Assembly: GCA_964017185.1 (NCBI GenBank)
Contig: OZ024870.1
Span: forward strand, 56,980,312 to 57,044,311
From: Rugalucina vietnamica
Taxonomy: Eukaryota; Mollusca; Bivalvia; Lucinida; Lucinidae
Direction of reading: 5' to 3'
DNA: 64,000 bases
Under the pieces are notes generated by a model. It worked only from the letters and a program-made list of their open reading frames with translations. It made no database searches and had not been told where the DNA came from. Made by a program: the position numbers and the translations under genes. Below are positions 24,445-34,974 of this stretch, piece after piece (position 1 is the first letter of the stretch; each line of letters begins with the position of its first letter).

Positions 24445-24810
24445 TCAGAAATACTTCTTCGTCGTCCCCATTACGAGGTCATCTGCCCACTTATCGCCAA
24501 AAGCCCAAGATGGTCTTGCTGGGCCCGCAATGGACGAACGGTCCTTTATGTTAGGAATAGCCACTCCCATTCCAAATATGATGGTTGAAACCGCACACCT
24601 AATCATGTTTTTGACCAAGTCCATAAACATTTTACTCAGCCCACGTATTGTTGGGTTCTCGGGCTTCCTTATAAAATGGCATGGTCTATCAAGCCCAATG
24701 TTTTTCGTATTTTTTTCAGCCATACTTTTGATAAGGTCTTGGTCAATTTCTGTGACTTTATTAATATTAAACCTAATATATACTAGTATAGATACATAGT
24801 GTATACTGTC
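24445..24810 (-). CDS. candidate gene fragment, unrecognised
   Basis: The minus strand is open for 122 codons; an internal ATG at 24721-24723 gives 92 residues. The composition is protein-like, with mixed charged and hydrophobic blocks and several clear segments (KVTEIDQDLIKSM, RPCHFIRKPENP, GLSKMFMDLVKNM, GPARPSWAFGDKWADDL). An acceptor-like ATATATTAG lies 5' of the likely exon. Unlike most long frames here it is not part of a recognised repeat; it sits between an HE remnant and PAL-A copy 6. It could be an exon or an inserted gene fragment. No family is recognised. The opposite strand is also open (155 residues, hydrophobic) but looks like a shadow. Confidence 0.35.
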   Translation of the reverse strand, partial: DSIHYVSILVYIRFNINKVTEIDQDLIKSMAEKNTKNIGLDRPCHFIRKPENPTIRGLSKMFMDLVKNMIRCAVSTIIFGMGVAIPNIKDRSSIAGPARPSWAFGDKWADDLVMGTTKKYF

Positions 24811-24966
24811 TTACACTGTTTTAACTTGACAATCTAAGACTAGCATTACAATGACTCAAAGCATGTGTTGCCTTTCTTTATTCGTGAAGTATAATAAATG
24901 CGCCTTTAAAGGGAACATGTCTGTACCAGCTGTCTACTTGACATCTGTATGTGACAGTATTCAAAT

Positions 24967-25199
24967 GAGCCGCCGCATGGGAAAACCAGCAATCTGCATA
25001 GGCGAAAACAAAGGCGCAGATCAGCTTCGCGGTAACCGCGAAGCTGATCAGCGCCTCTGTTTTCGCTACTCGGATAGTACAATTCCTCCTCTACTTAACT
25101 CAAAAATTTCAAGCTTCTAGCCTGCTTATGTAGCTGTACAGGCCGGTTCGTGTCGGACCTGTTCGAAAACCACATTGTTGGATTTCCACGAGGCGGCTC
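24967..25199 (+). mobile_element. PAL-A copy 6
   Basis: Intact, flanked by AAAT (24963-24966; 25200-25203). Perfect TTCGCGG/CCGCGAA arms around a two-base centre. Confidence 0.85.
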
Positions 25200-25755
25200 A
25201 AATGTTACAAAAAGGGTGTAGTTATTGTTATCATGTTTGTTTTCATGGCCATATAAGGATAGTGACCGCGGTCAACAGTAGTTGGAACAAACATGATTGA
25301 TATGGTGTCATTAGTCTAGAGGTCGAAATGCGAAATAAAATGTCCAATTAGGGTAAACATGCCCTGGTCATTAGATAAGAGAAAAGCAATTAAGTGGACT
25401 TATTATTGTATTGGACGAGCTGCCTTATCAACATATGACCAGCAGTGCCAACGTATTGTAAATAATTGTAAACATTTTCAACAAGCTGAAAAACTACTGT
25501 GAGCCAAGCCACGGAGAAAGTGACACTGGAATCAATGAGCTAAATGTTGTATCGTGTATACATGTACATGTAGCTGCTAAAATAGCTTAGGTTAAAGGCA
25601 GCCTTTTAAAAAACTTTGCACGTTTTGATTCATGTTTAGTCTAAATTTTAAGCGCGGAAATATGTCAGTTTTGAGTTGTGAAGACATTTGTTAACCCAGA
25701 CTCTGCAATTGAAATATTACGACACTGGTACACATCTACTTCTAAGGCATTAATT
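25200..25755. other. spacer between PAL-A copies
   Basis: No gene or repeat family recognised. Confidence 0.3.
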
Positions 25756-25990
25756 GAGCCGCATCGTGAGAAAACCGGATTTTTGCCTAGGCGAAAACAA
25801 AGGCGCAGATCAGCTTCGCGGTAACCGCGAAGCTGATCAGCGCCTTTGTTTTCGCTACTCGGATAGTATAATTCCTCTTCTACTCATAGCCAAAATTTCA
25901 AGTATCTAGCCTGCTCCTGTGACTGTATAGACCGATTTGTGTCGCACCTGGTCGGAAACCCCGAAGACCGGTTTTCTCACGATGCGGCTC
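25756..25990 (+). mobile_element. PAL-A copy 7
   Basis: Flanked by AATT (25752-25755; 25991-25994). TTCGCGG arm class, perfect core. Confidence 0.85.
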
Positions 25991-25994
25991 AATT

Positions 25995-26215
25995 ACAGAC
26001 TGACCAACTGGTTAACCATTAAGAAGGTCTGAGCATGCCCAGGAAAAGTGTTCAACTAAAACCAGCGAAACGTATAAGCATTTTTGGTTTACTTGGGTGG
26101 TTATTTTTTTAAGCACATTATAGATGTCATGATATCCTAATGCTGGATAGAACCCCCATAAAATGGAGGCAGCGTCCTTACATGACCATAGCTATTGACT
26201 GGGACGCTTAGCCAC
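25995..26215 (+). mobile_element. RS repeat, 5'-truncated
   Basis: From CCAGGAAAAGTG through GGAGGCAGCGTCC to GGGACGCTTAGCCAC. It directly follows PAL-A copy 7. Confidence 0.55.
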
Positions 26216-26270
26216 AAAAATGACAAAATCTTTGCAGTACCTCTACCAACACGCTCTCAGTTCTAATGAC

Positions 26271-26545
26271 ATTACGAAGACTTGCCCATGCAATATACAG
26301 TGATTTTTTAGTTGTAAAAGTTAAAATTTTCAGTAGAAATATTTTGATGTTTTTCTTATTTTGCTCAAAACATTGATTGTGGGTGCACGTTAGAACCGCC
26401 TCGACGAGGCGGTTCTAACGAGTACCCACAATCCATGTTTTAGAGCAAAAGTAAGAAAAACAGGTATATCCCTGCATACTGCAGCTTTTCTGTATAAAAG
26501 TGGGGTTTAAGCGGGTATACATTTCACGGACATGTTTTCCTGATG
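26271..26545 (+). mobile_element. PAL-B copy 1
   Basis: Ends CATTACGAAGACTTGCCC and GGACATGTTTTCCTGATG are inverted repeats. The core is GTTAGAACCGCCTCG/CGAGGCGGTTCTAAC, a perfect palindrome near 26389-26420, flanked by outer inverted ATTGTGGGT/ACCCACAAT arms. Confidence 0.8.
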
Positions 26546-28000
26546 AAATTTCGTTATTCCCTTCAGACCAAGCTATACTGTGTTCCGCGATTGTCATCGG
26601 ATTTCGCGATTGTCGCAAATACAGTGTGTTGATCAGTATCGAGGTTGATCGGAGTGAACTTTGCCCTTTCGTTGAAGATGTGCCTCAGTGAACATCATAT
26701 CAAAAGTACGCCCTCACTCAGTCGTCCTTTAGACTTAAATCTAAAAGGTTAAGGGGTCACCACATCAGTTCAGGGCTTTGTTGTTTACTACTGTTAAGAA
26801 TGACATATTCTTCAAAGCGAAGCGATAAATAGTCTAGCATAACATTTTAAAGTGATAAACGAAAGTGTGCACTGTAGTGCACAAATTATTATCATCTCTC
26901 AGTTTTATCGTCCATTTAACATTGCTTAAGCCGGATCATGAGGCAGTCGTCATTATTGACACTAGTCAAAACCTTGTACATGTGCGTAGACAGAACCACG
27001 GATCAGCTTCACATTTCATAAAATATACAATCCACCTTCTTTTGAGTCTTATTTTTAAGTCTCTGGTCGTCATTTGTGGCTGAGCAGCCCGGTATGAGTT
27101 TGGGCGGGTTGCAAATACCAAAAAAGGGTTTTGCCAATGACATGCCATGCTCCAAGGATTGAGTGTAAACGTTTTTCATCCAGAAAGTGACAACCGTAAT
27201 GTATTATTTTCTTTCATGCGGAAATTATAAGAATGGCTGTAAACAGCTCCGAGGATATATTGTTTGATATTTCTCTCTATTTCTATGCAATTCCCAGATT
27301 CCGTAGCTGTTAAGTCGTTAAATGTTGCCTGGCATTGCGCATGAGTGCGAGTATCGATAAAATTTACGCGGTGTTCAAACGCAGTCAGTGTCTTGCTGGC
27401 TGTGTTCCCGATATAACGTGGTTGAATTATATGATTTGTACTGTGATTATAAACTTATAAACAAAAAGGAAATACCAGTGCATTATAATTTCATAAAAGA
27501 AACTATAATGGCATGACTAACAAATATAGTATAATTGTCATGAGATATTTTGGTAATAATATTGTTACGATTAGTATAATCTAAGGCAAGATTAAATTCA
27601 GACTTTGCCAAAATAAGGATTAGATATTTCGCAAAGTTCGTGGTTCTTTCAAGTAGGAGAAATTGATTACTGCTGGAAAACTAATCACACGAAAAGTAAA
27701 CAGGAGCTCTTATCTGTCAAAAGATAACTATATAGTTGTGTATATTAACAGTTTTTATGTTGAAGGTAACAGATGCAAATTGTATTAATTTCATGATGTG
27801 TTGAAGTCTAATTACCTGTGGTTTATTACGTTTATATTGTGAATATAACGCCGAGGGATGTAATATTAAAACGCAGGTTGAAAAGTGTGTGTTATGTTAC
27901 GTGTTGTATCAGGAATATAAAGAGATTCAAAGGTCGGAGTTATACATAAACGTTACCTGTGTGAATACATTGTATAAAGGTGTGAATTTTAAGTCTGAGA
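26546..28000 (+). other. upstream region and leader of the 28001 gene
   Basis: No other gene recognised. TATA-like AATATAAAG (near 27914) and TGTATAAAGG (near 27971) precede the start codon, but the second lies too close to the ATG to be its TATA box unless the leader is very short. In-frame stop at 27983-27985. Confidence 0.3.
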
Positions 28001-28747
28001 ATGTCAGATGTTAATGATACGGGTGGAGATGGAGAGAACGGCGATACACCCAAACCACAAAAACTGCATCCTATTCTGTCAAAAACCTCATCGGTCGGGG
28101 GCTCGGACGATCAGTTTTTCAGACTTGGGCCCATGCGTCCGCGTGCAAACACAGACCCATGTCCCCCGAAACCCAAACTAAAGGTGCGATTTGACTTACC
28201 TGACATTGTTGTGGATGAATGTTCTGACGACGAACTGGATACAGTGTGGACTCCAACAGACAAGGCTCGGAATGAGCAGGCAAATACGGAGGAGGGGGCG
28301 TTCTTTGTGTTCAAGTCCCCGCCCCGACAGCGATCTAACACATTGCCGTGTGATATGTTCAGGAGGAGGGTGAAAGATCGACCACCCACGCCTCCGCCAA
28401 GTGATAACGTCCCGCGGGACGGGCCTCATAGACCCGTCAGTAAAGATTTAGCCTCGTTTTCACCTCATAAACTAACAAAAGTAGCTGAGGATGTGCCGGA
28501 CATTCAGAAAACTACGGATCGCAAAGGGAGGCAACCTACGTCACCGTCACCATCACGTTTGTTGAGAAATTCACACATTCCAGGATCATCATCACCGGAA
28601 GTGCGTTCGCGTAACGCGTTGAAAACGACAAGAAACGCTGTTAATTCACCCTCATCATCTCCTAAGCGTGCTGGGACTAAGGGCGTCCATCCTCATAGAT
28701 CTACTGCGGGCAGTAGTGTGAGAGACGTGATTCATTCCACAGCCTAG
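28001..28747 (+). CDS. 248-residue disordered phospho-motif protein
   Basis: One open exon. The ATG has A at -3, and an in-frame stop lies 15 bases upstream, so the start is well defined. The product is hydrophilic, rich in S, P, T, R and D, with no membrane segment or globular domain visible. Motifs: KVRF at 61-64 fits the RVxF docking motif of protein phosphatase 1; RANTDP (48-53) and RSNTLP (111-116) fit mode-1 14-3-3 sites (RxxTxP); PPTPPP (128-133) is an SH3-type proline run; basic, serine-rich repeats fill the C-terminal half (SPSPS, SPSSSPKR). A role as a regulatory or scaffold phosphoprotein is inference from these motifs; no family is recognised. GC content is clearly higher than in the flanks. 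The TAG stop falls at the edge of a degenerate PAL-A copy. Confidence 0.75.
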   Translation: MSDVNDTGGDGENGDTPKPQKLHPILSKTSSVGGSDDQFFRLGPMRPRANTDPCPPKPKLKVRFDLPDIVVDECSDDELDTVWTPTDKARNEQANTEEGAFFVFKSPPRQRSNTLPCDMFRRRVKDRPPTPPPSDNVPRDGPHRPVSKDLASFSPHKLTKVAEDVPDIQKTTDRKGRQPTSPSPSRLLRNSHIPGSSSPEVRSRNALKTTRNAVNSPSSSPKRAGTKGVHPHRSTAGSSVRDVIHSTA

Positions 28748-28915
28748 GCGAGAAAACAAGTCTTAGTTTCTGACCATGTTCAATACAAACCGAACCGATA
28801 CAAGGGGATTGTTCTACCTGTAAGGCGATAAAAAGGCTATGATCAGCTGCACATTACTGCAAAGCTGACCTTAGGCTTTGTTTTCTCATATGCCATAAAA
28901 GATGGGTTTCTCATT
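28742..28915 (-). mobile_element. PAL-A copy 8, degenerate
   Basis: Recognisable as AGCC...GAGAAAAC, TTTCTGACC, ATACAAACC, then GATCAGCTGCACATTACTGC and GGCTTTGTTTTC. About 60 bases are missing from the longer arm. Its outer edge overlaps the stop codon of the 28001 gene. Confidence 0.55.
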
Positions 28916-29056
28916 ACACTATGTTACATACATGTATGTAGTCAGGAAAACTGAAACATATTTATGGTTCATGTTTTTTATGAACCGGCTTCACATCAAC
29001 ACATTTGTTCATTTTCTGAAACTTATTAAATTGCATGCAATTCCAAGCACATGTTT

Positions 29057-29482
29057 GAGCCTGTGCGTGAGAAAACTAACAATTTGGTTTCCGACCAGGT
29101 CCGTGCCAAACCAGAATGTACAGTCACACAAGATGGCTAGAGGCTGGACATTTTGCATTTAGAAAGTAGAGGAAATGTATTAACCCTGTCAGGGGCGTAG
29201 CTACGTGTACGCATATGCACATGTGCGTACAGCTTGTGGCCACAAATTGATATTTTTCAGAAATCATAGTATTTGTGTGTTTATGACTTTAAACAATCCT
29301 TAACAACATTTCTACATCCATTTGACAGTACCCTCAGACACCCATTAACAAAGTGCGTACTCTGTATTTTTGCCTAGTTACGCTCCTGCCTGTAGGTAAA
29401 ACAGCCTCGCAATTACTGCGAAGCTGATCTGCGCCTTTGTGTTTCGACTATGCAGATTGTTGGTTTTCTAATGCGTAGGCTC
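29057..29482 (-). mobile_element. PAL-A copy 9, interrupted
   Basis: GAGCC end at 29057 and GGCTC end at 29482. A 199-bp element sits inside at 29190-29388. Flanks are GTTT and ATTT, a near match for the family's 4-bp duplication. Confidence 0.75.
29190..29388. mobile_element. small nested TIR element
   Basis: Imperfect ~16-bp terminal inverted repeats (CAGGGGCGTAGCTAC versus CAGGAGCGTAACTAG read from the other end) and a 5-bp duplication CCTGT (29185-29189; 29389-29393). The CAGGGGCG-type end recalls hAT MITEs, but hAT duplications are normally 8 bp. Confidence 0.7.
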
Positions 29483-30015
29483 ATTTGAAATTTTCTAGGG
29501 TGCTGGCTAATGTATACATTGATGCACAGGAAAATCGACGCCAGAATTTATTGCTAACATAGGTTCTTCTCTTTTTTGTTCAGTCAATTTATTTTTCATT
29601 ATGTATGTTCTTTTGAAGGTAATTTTCACAAGCATATCTCGTTCATCGACGAAGATGAAAATGATGTTTTTATGTATAATTAATATCAAACTAATGGATG
29701 TGAAAATAAGTTGAAATGATATTTAGATGATAAAAAGCTGCCTCATGATGAATGCGCTTGACAAAAAAGTTTTACATGTTGACTTTTGGATGCATGTATC
29801 TTTATTTGTATGTCGAAAGCATGATACACTGTCTATGTATGCTATTGCCTCGAGGTACCCTTTAAAAGATTCATTTTGTACATTGGGACATTTTTGTTGA
29901 AAAAAAACCCGTTTAACAAAGTACGCCATTATGCCAGTTATTTTAGATATTACTGCTAGGTGTATTGCTAAGACGGTCTTGTGCAGCTTTACTATCTAGT
30001 GTTATAACATATAGC
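29483..30015. other. unique spacer
   Basis: No gene or repeat recognised. Confidence 0.3.
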
Positions 30016-30246
30016 ATTACGATTACATGTCCGTGTAATATATACCCCCATAATACCCCACTTTAATATAGCAAAACTGGGGTATGCAGGGGTATACCTA
30101 TCTTTCTTATTTTTGCTCCAAAACATAGATTGTGGGTACTCGTTAAAACTGCATCGCCGAGGCGGTTCTAACGTGTACCCACAATCTTTGTTTTGAGCAA
30201 AAATAAGAAAAATAAATGAATATTGCGTGGACAAGTTTTCGTAATA
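30016..30246 (-). mobile_element. PAL-B copy 2
   Basis: CATTACGATTACATGTCC and GGACAAGTTTTCGTAAT ends. The core palindrome is partly broken (AAAACTGCATCGCCGAGG CGGTTC), and ATAG occurs on both flanks. Confidence 0.75.
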
Positions 30247-31040
30247 TAGGGTAATCTGTAAGCATTTTGAAGAAAACTGATATCTCAGTGTTTTATTGCC
30301 AATTGCGAAATAGTGTCTCCATGTGTCAAAATCAAAGACAAACTCAAGATGTTTCAACATCAGACTTCAAAGACTATGAAAACCCTTTGTAGTATAAAGT
30401 GAACTAGTTTAACCTCAAGACAGTGGCAAAGAATTAGCCAATTATAGTTTACTCAAGCTGGTAGATAAACCTAAGTCCCGCCCATGTAATTTGTGTGACA
30501 GCTGGTCAGTTCACTGACTCAGGTGAATTGAAGTAAAATCAATTAAATATTTACATGCTTCAAAATATTTAGTCCTCCTATGATTAGATCAAATTGCAAG
30601 ATTAAATGTTGCTCTTATCTGATTAAATGTGCTTTTGTAGCTGTCCACAAAACACATACTTCATGTACTATATTGAAATAAATTCAGCCACTGACAAGTG
30701 ACAAAACAGTATAATTAGAGGTCAGGTAGTTCTTACTTCAGTGGTGGCAGGTGGGCGGAGCTGAACTTGTCCTAGGTAAATGGCTATTTGGGTAAATTGA
30801 TTGTATTGAAAATGAACTGTTATAATGGTCCTATTTTGGGAACTCAAATTCTTTGATCTTATGGTGAGACATCATGCAGGTGTTGTGTCAGGAAACAACA
30901 AAAGGGGCTGGAATTTCGCAAACAGCCATACTCTAAATGTGATGTTTTTATACATGTACGTAGGGCGTAACATTGACATGAGTGTATCGATTTCATTCCA
31001 ATGCGTCATTCTGTTTGACTTTTGAGAAAGAAAGAGAGAC
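30247..31040. other. unique spacer
   Basis: No gene or repeat recognised. Confidence 0.3.
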
Positions 31041-31071
31041 ATTTGGAATTAAAAATGAATAATATATATAT

Positions 31072-31305
31072 GAGCCGCCTCGTGGGAAAACCAACAATGT
31101 GGTTTCCGAACAGGTCCGACACAAACCGGCCTGTACAAGCACAGAAGACAGCTAGAAGCATGAAATTTCATATTTAGGAAGTAGAGGGATTGTACTATCC
31201 TAGTAGCGAAAACAAAGGCGCTGATCAGCTTCGCGGTTACCGCGAAGCTGATCTGCGCCTTTGTTTTCGCCTATGCAGATTGTTGGTTTTCCCATGGGGC
31301 GGCTC
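31072..31305 (-). mobile_element. PAL-A copy 10
   Basis: Intact, TTCGCGG arm class with GGTTACC apex. Instead of a simple 4-bp duplication it is bracketed by two ~30-bp direct repeats (31041-31071; 31306-31335). Confidence 0.85.
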
Positions 31306-31335
31306 ATTTGAAATTTAAAATGAATAATATATATA

Positions 31336-32471
31336 CTTAAGGAATAAAGAAACGCAACAAACATTTTGGGTCACTAAAAGCATGCTTTGTAATGCAAGTA
31401 TGTGGTGTTACTGAGCTTATTATATGAAAGCAATATCTAAACGTAAAATTGCAACAGATTGAGACACAATGTCGGTTACGTATGCTTAATGGCGTACGTG
31501 TAACCACACTGACCTACTTTTGCACACCCTGTTACCATGATCAGTAAATGTCAAATTCTAAACCAAAACCAATATTTTGTTTCGAAAAACCCTAAAAGTG
31601 ATTGCAGATGTAATCATTGATCAGTTGGTAACATTTGGTTATGTTATGGGACGTTCACCGTCACCGACGTCAATCGAAAAAAAATGAGTCAAAAGCCAGT
31701 TAAATTTCCTTTGGCATGCGTTATATTCAATAAAATGATTATTTATGTAAACATTATGATCTTTGAATTTTAGACGTCAATAAAACGTCCATATTAACGT
31801 CAAAATCCATCATCCTGCATTTTAATGACTCCAATTATGTTTTTTTCAAATTTTCGGATTTCAAAATGATCAATTGCCAAACGTTTGATTACAGTGCGTA
31901 AATCGAGTGTTGACTCAAAGCATATAATCCGTTTCGCTTCTTTACATAACGTGATATTCTGTTAAACGAATGTCAAAACAAACGCTCCGATGACCTATTT
32001 CTACGGTGCCTGTGACATCCCTGTTCATTAAAAAGCACGTCGGGTCGTATGTAAGTTCGATATACACCGTTTAGGTACAAATGACCAAAATCGAATAACT
32101 TAAATGACGTTTACAACACATTCTTCGTTATTGTTAATTTCAGCATTCCGTTAACAAGACTTAACGCAACATAGGACGGCACCTCAGTATACAAGGATGT
32201 TAGTCTTTATTGCACATTATCAAGTCGACGTCACGTAACCCACATGCAAAGAATTTTGCATCTTCACCTTCACCCCGACGTTTACGTCACAATTTGCGTT
32301 TTTCATAGTTTTTGACGTTTAGTCGTTAATTTTGTCTATAAAATGACGTTTTCTCAATTCATTACGTGCGAAAAGCAGTCAGTAGGTCATTTCATAAAAG
32401 GATTTTATCAAAACACCAAATACATACGTAAAAATTAAAATATAATGTGTTGCGTATTTTAATTCCTTAAG
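31336..32471. mobile_element. ~1.14-kb non-autonomous TIR element
   Basis: Starts CTTAAGGAATAAAGAAACGC and ends, in reverse complement, CTTAAGGAATTAAAATACGC, giving ~25-bp inverted termini. It is flanked by TA (TATA on both sides). The interior has no open frame of note and is rich in ACGT cores (GACGTCAAT, GACGTCACGT, GACGTTTACGTCAC). TA duplication would fit a Tc1/mariner-like or related mobiliser; no family is assigned. Confidence 0.7.
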
Positions 32472-32877
32472 TATATAATTTTATTTATATATTGTTTGCC
32501 TGGTTTGAATTTTATATTGATCTCAAAGACCTTTGAACAGAGACAAAACAAAACAATGATCAAAAAGACAGAGCAACCATTGGTTAGTTGGTAAAATAAT
32601 GTATTTTTGTACAAAGAAATACCAGAAATAAACAGAACTGACTAATTCGAAGAAATCTGTGTTTAATGCCGAACAAGTATGTCAGTTATTTATATAATTG
32701 TTAGTTAAATTATGTCAGTCGTTTGAAAGTCGAAAACAAGTTATATCATACATAGGGTGACGTTGTATGAGCCTTATACGTTTGAAATATGATCAACCAT
32801 TTTTTTTTTCACGACATGCACCATTATTGAACTCTCTGGCCAACGAGTGACATTGATTGGAAACTCAAGTGATAAAT

Positions 32878-33111
32878 GAGCAGCCTCGTGGGAAAACCAA
32901 CAATGTGGTTTCCGAATAGGTCTGACACAAACATAGCTGTACAAGCACAAAAGCAGGCTAGAAGCTTGAAATTTCGGAGTTAAGTAGAGGAGGAATTGTA
33001 CTATCCTAGTTTCGAAAACAAAGGCGCTGATCAGCTTCGCGGTTACCGCGAAGCTGATCTGCGTCTTTGTTTTCGCATATGCAGATTGTTGGTTTTCTCA
33101 CGAGGTGGCTC
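32878..33111 (-). mobile_element. PAL-A copy 11
   Basis: Flanked by AAAT (32874-32877; 33112-33115). TTCGCGG arms, GGTTACC apex. Confidence 0.85.
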
Positions 33112-33324
33112 AAATGTGTCGTATAATAAATTCATGGTGTCAGCAAGAACATTTTAACTACATTTAAAGTATGATTCCTGTACTTGTAGGTAATTATTAT
33201 ATCATCTGAACAAATCATTGCCAAACATGTTTATTATGATACATTAACACATCCATCATATGTGGCTAAATACAGACAAAATTCTCTCATCGTAGACCCA
33301 CGTCACAGATTTATTGTAATAAAT

Positions 33325-33557
33325 GAGCCGCAACGGAAGAAAATCGTACAAGGTTTCCGACCAGGTCTGACACAAACCGAGTTGTACAGTCTCAGAAAAA
33401 GGCTAGAGGTTTGAAATTTCGGATTAAGGAAGATAAGGAATCGTGCTATCCATGTACAGCGAAAACAAGTGCGATGATCAGCTTCGCAGTTACTGCACAG
33501 TTGATTGCGTCTTTGTTTTCGCATATGCAAATTGTTAGTTTTCTGATGCGGTGGCTC
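33325..33557 (-). mobile_element. PAL-A copy 12, hybrid hairpin
   Basis: Flanked by AAAT (33321-33324; 33558-33561). One core arm is TTCGCAG class, the other TGCACAG class, so the apex stem does not pair fully (33477-33506). Confidence 0.85.
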
Positions 33558-33561
33558 AAAT

Positions 33562-34064
33562 ATGAATGAATGTACATAAAGTACATGTGTCCGTTAAATG
33601 GGAACAGACACGTCATTCATATACATACATGTATATGACGGTAAATCCGTGACGCGGGTCTACGTTGTAGGTATATTTATGTGTTTATATAATATGTTTA
33701 TTGGCCGAAACAATAAACCATGTGTCACGCCACGTCTGAATGCATTTGACCTGACGTTGTGTAATATAATAAAATGACTATCAATATCGAATAGTTATTC
33801 TCTTGCTGGTGCAGATACTACAGTTTTAAGTCGATCTTAAAGTTTGTTTGTACCCACAAGCCACATACTTGCTAAAGGGCAAACATTATTAAATACATTG
33901 TACACACATAGGGCATGAACTTTATTAAACAAACGATACGGATAAAATGGCTTTTATCTTTTAATCATGCCTAGGCAGTGTTCAATGTTAAATACAGTGT
34001 ATCGTAGTGTCCATTTCCACTTAAAGGGACAAAACACACTAACAAACTGACATCGGCTCGATAA
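33562..34064. other. unique spacer
   Basis: No gene or repeat recognised. Confidence 0.3.
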
Positions 34065-34486
34065 CATTACGCAAAATTGCCCATGCAGTATTCAGCAAAA
34101 AAGGGGAAAAATCCATAGGGCAGAAATTGCATGCGCGGATCCAGAAATATTTATGAGAGGGGGTCCAACGAAAATGGTAATTTTTGGTCACAGACGAGGG
34201 GGGGGGGGGGTTGACCCCCAAAAAATCCCGAAATTACCTTTTTTTAGGTAAAATTTTCAAATTCCAGGGGGGTCCGGACCCCCGGTCCCCCCCCCCTCTG
34301 GATCCGCCCATGAATTGATATTTTCAATGTTTTTCCTTAAAACATTGATTGTGGGTACCACCAACAAGTTCCCACTATCTATGTTTTGGATGAAAAATAA
34401 AAAGTGTATACCACTGTGTACCCTATTTTTACTATGTAAAATTGGTGTTACATGGGGTCTTTATTTCACGGGCATGTTTGTCTGAT
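34065..34486 (+). mobile_element. PAL-B copy 3, interrupted and core-deleted
   Basis: CATTACGCAAAATTGCCC start and GGCATGTTTGTCTGAT end. The GC-rich core palindrome is absent (GGGTACCACCAACAAGTTCCC remains), and a 183-bp element is nested within. Confidence 0.65.
34130..34312. mobile_element. second small nested TIR element
   Basis: Inverted termini CATGCGCGGATCCAGA and CATGGGCGGATCCAGA, 5-bp duplication AATTG (34125-34129; 34313-34317). The interior has G and C homopolymer tracts on opposite arms (G-run near 34198-34210, C-run near 34287-34297) that can also pair. Confidence 0.75.
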
Positions 34487-34970
34487 AAACATGATGAAAT
34501 GGGTTTTCTGCCTACATAAAATATTTAAAAAACAACTAGCCTACAAATCCACACATTGTAATCAGAGCCTTATTTGTTCACTGCTTAGAATGGCATTTTA
34601 TGCTTACGTATTTTTTTGAATTCATATCGAGTTAACTAAAGGCAAGATTTCAAAATGTCAAGGCCTTTCATAATAAAATCCATTTTAAGATATAATCCAG
34701 ATTAGAGGTATTTTAAATTGTTTCTTGGTCCATGGCCTAGTTAATTCAACGTCATAACAATGTTTCACACTATTATATCTTGGACCAAATATATAGATTT
34801 TTTCCGGGCACGAGATTATATGAGGTGTTATTATTTCTTTATATAATTATAGTTAAAGACTTTCGTATGACCGAAGTCGGTGACATTGTGTCATTTGGTA
34901 CATTGCTCAACGGCGACTCAGTTACCCAAACTTAACTAGAATATGAAAACATACATAAGGTGCAAACAGC
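34487..34970. other. unique spacer
   Basis: No gene or repeat recognised. Confidence 0.3.
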
Positions 34971-34974
34971 ACAA

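Noticed and set aside
24332..24799. 155-residue plus-strand hydrophobic protein
   Set aside because: It begins in an HE remnant and overlaps the more protein-like minus-strand frame; its hydrophobicity is typical of an antisense shadow.
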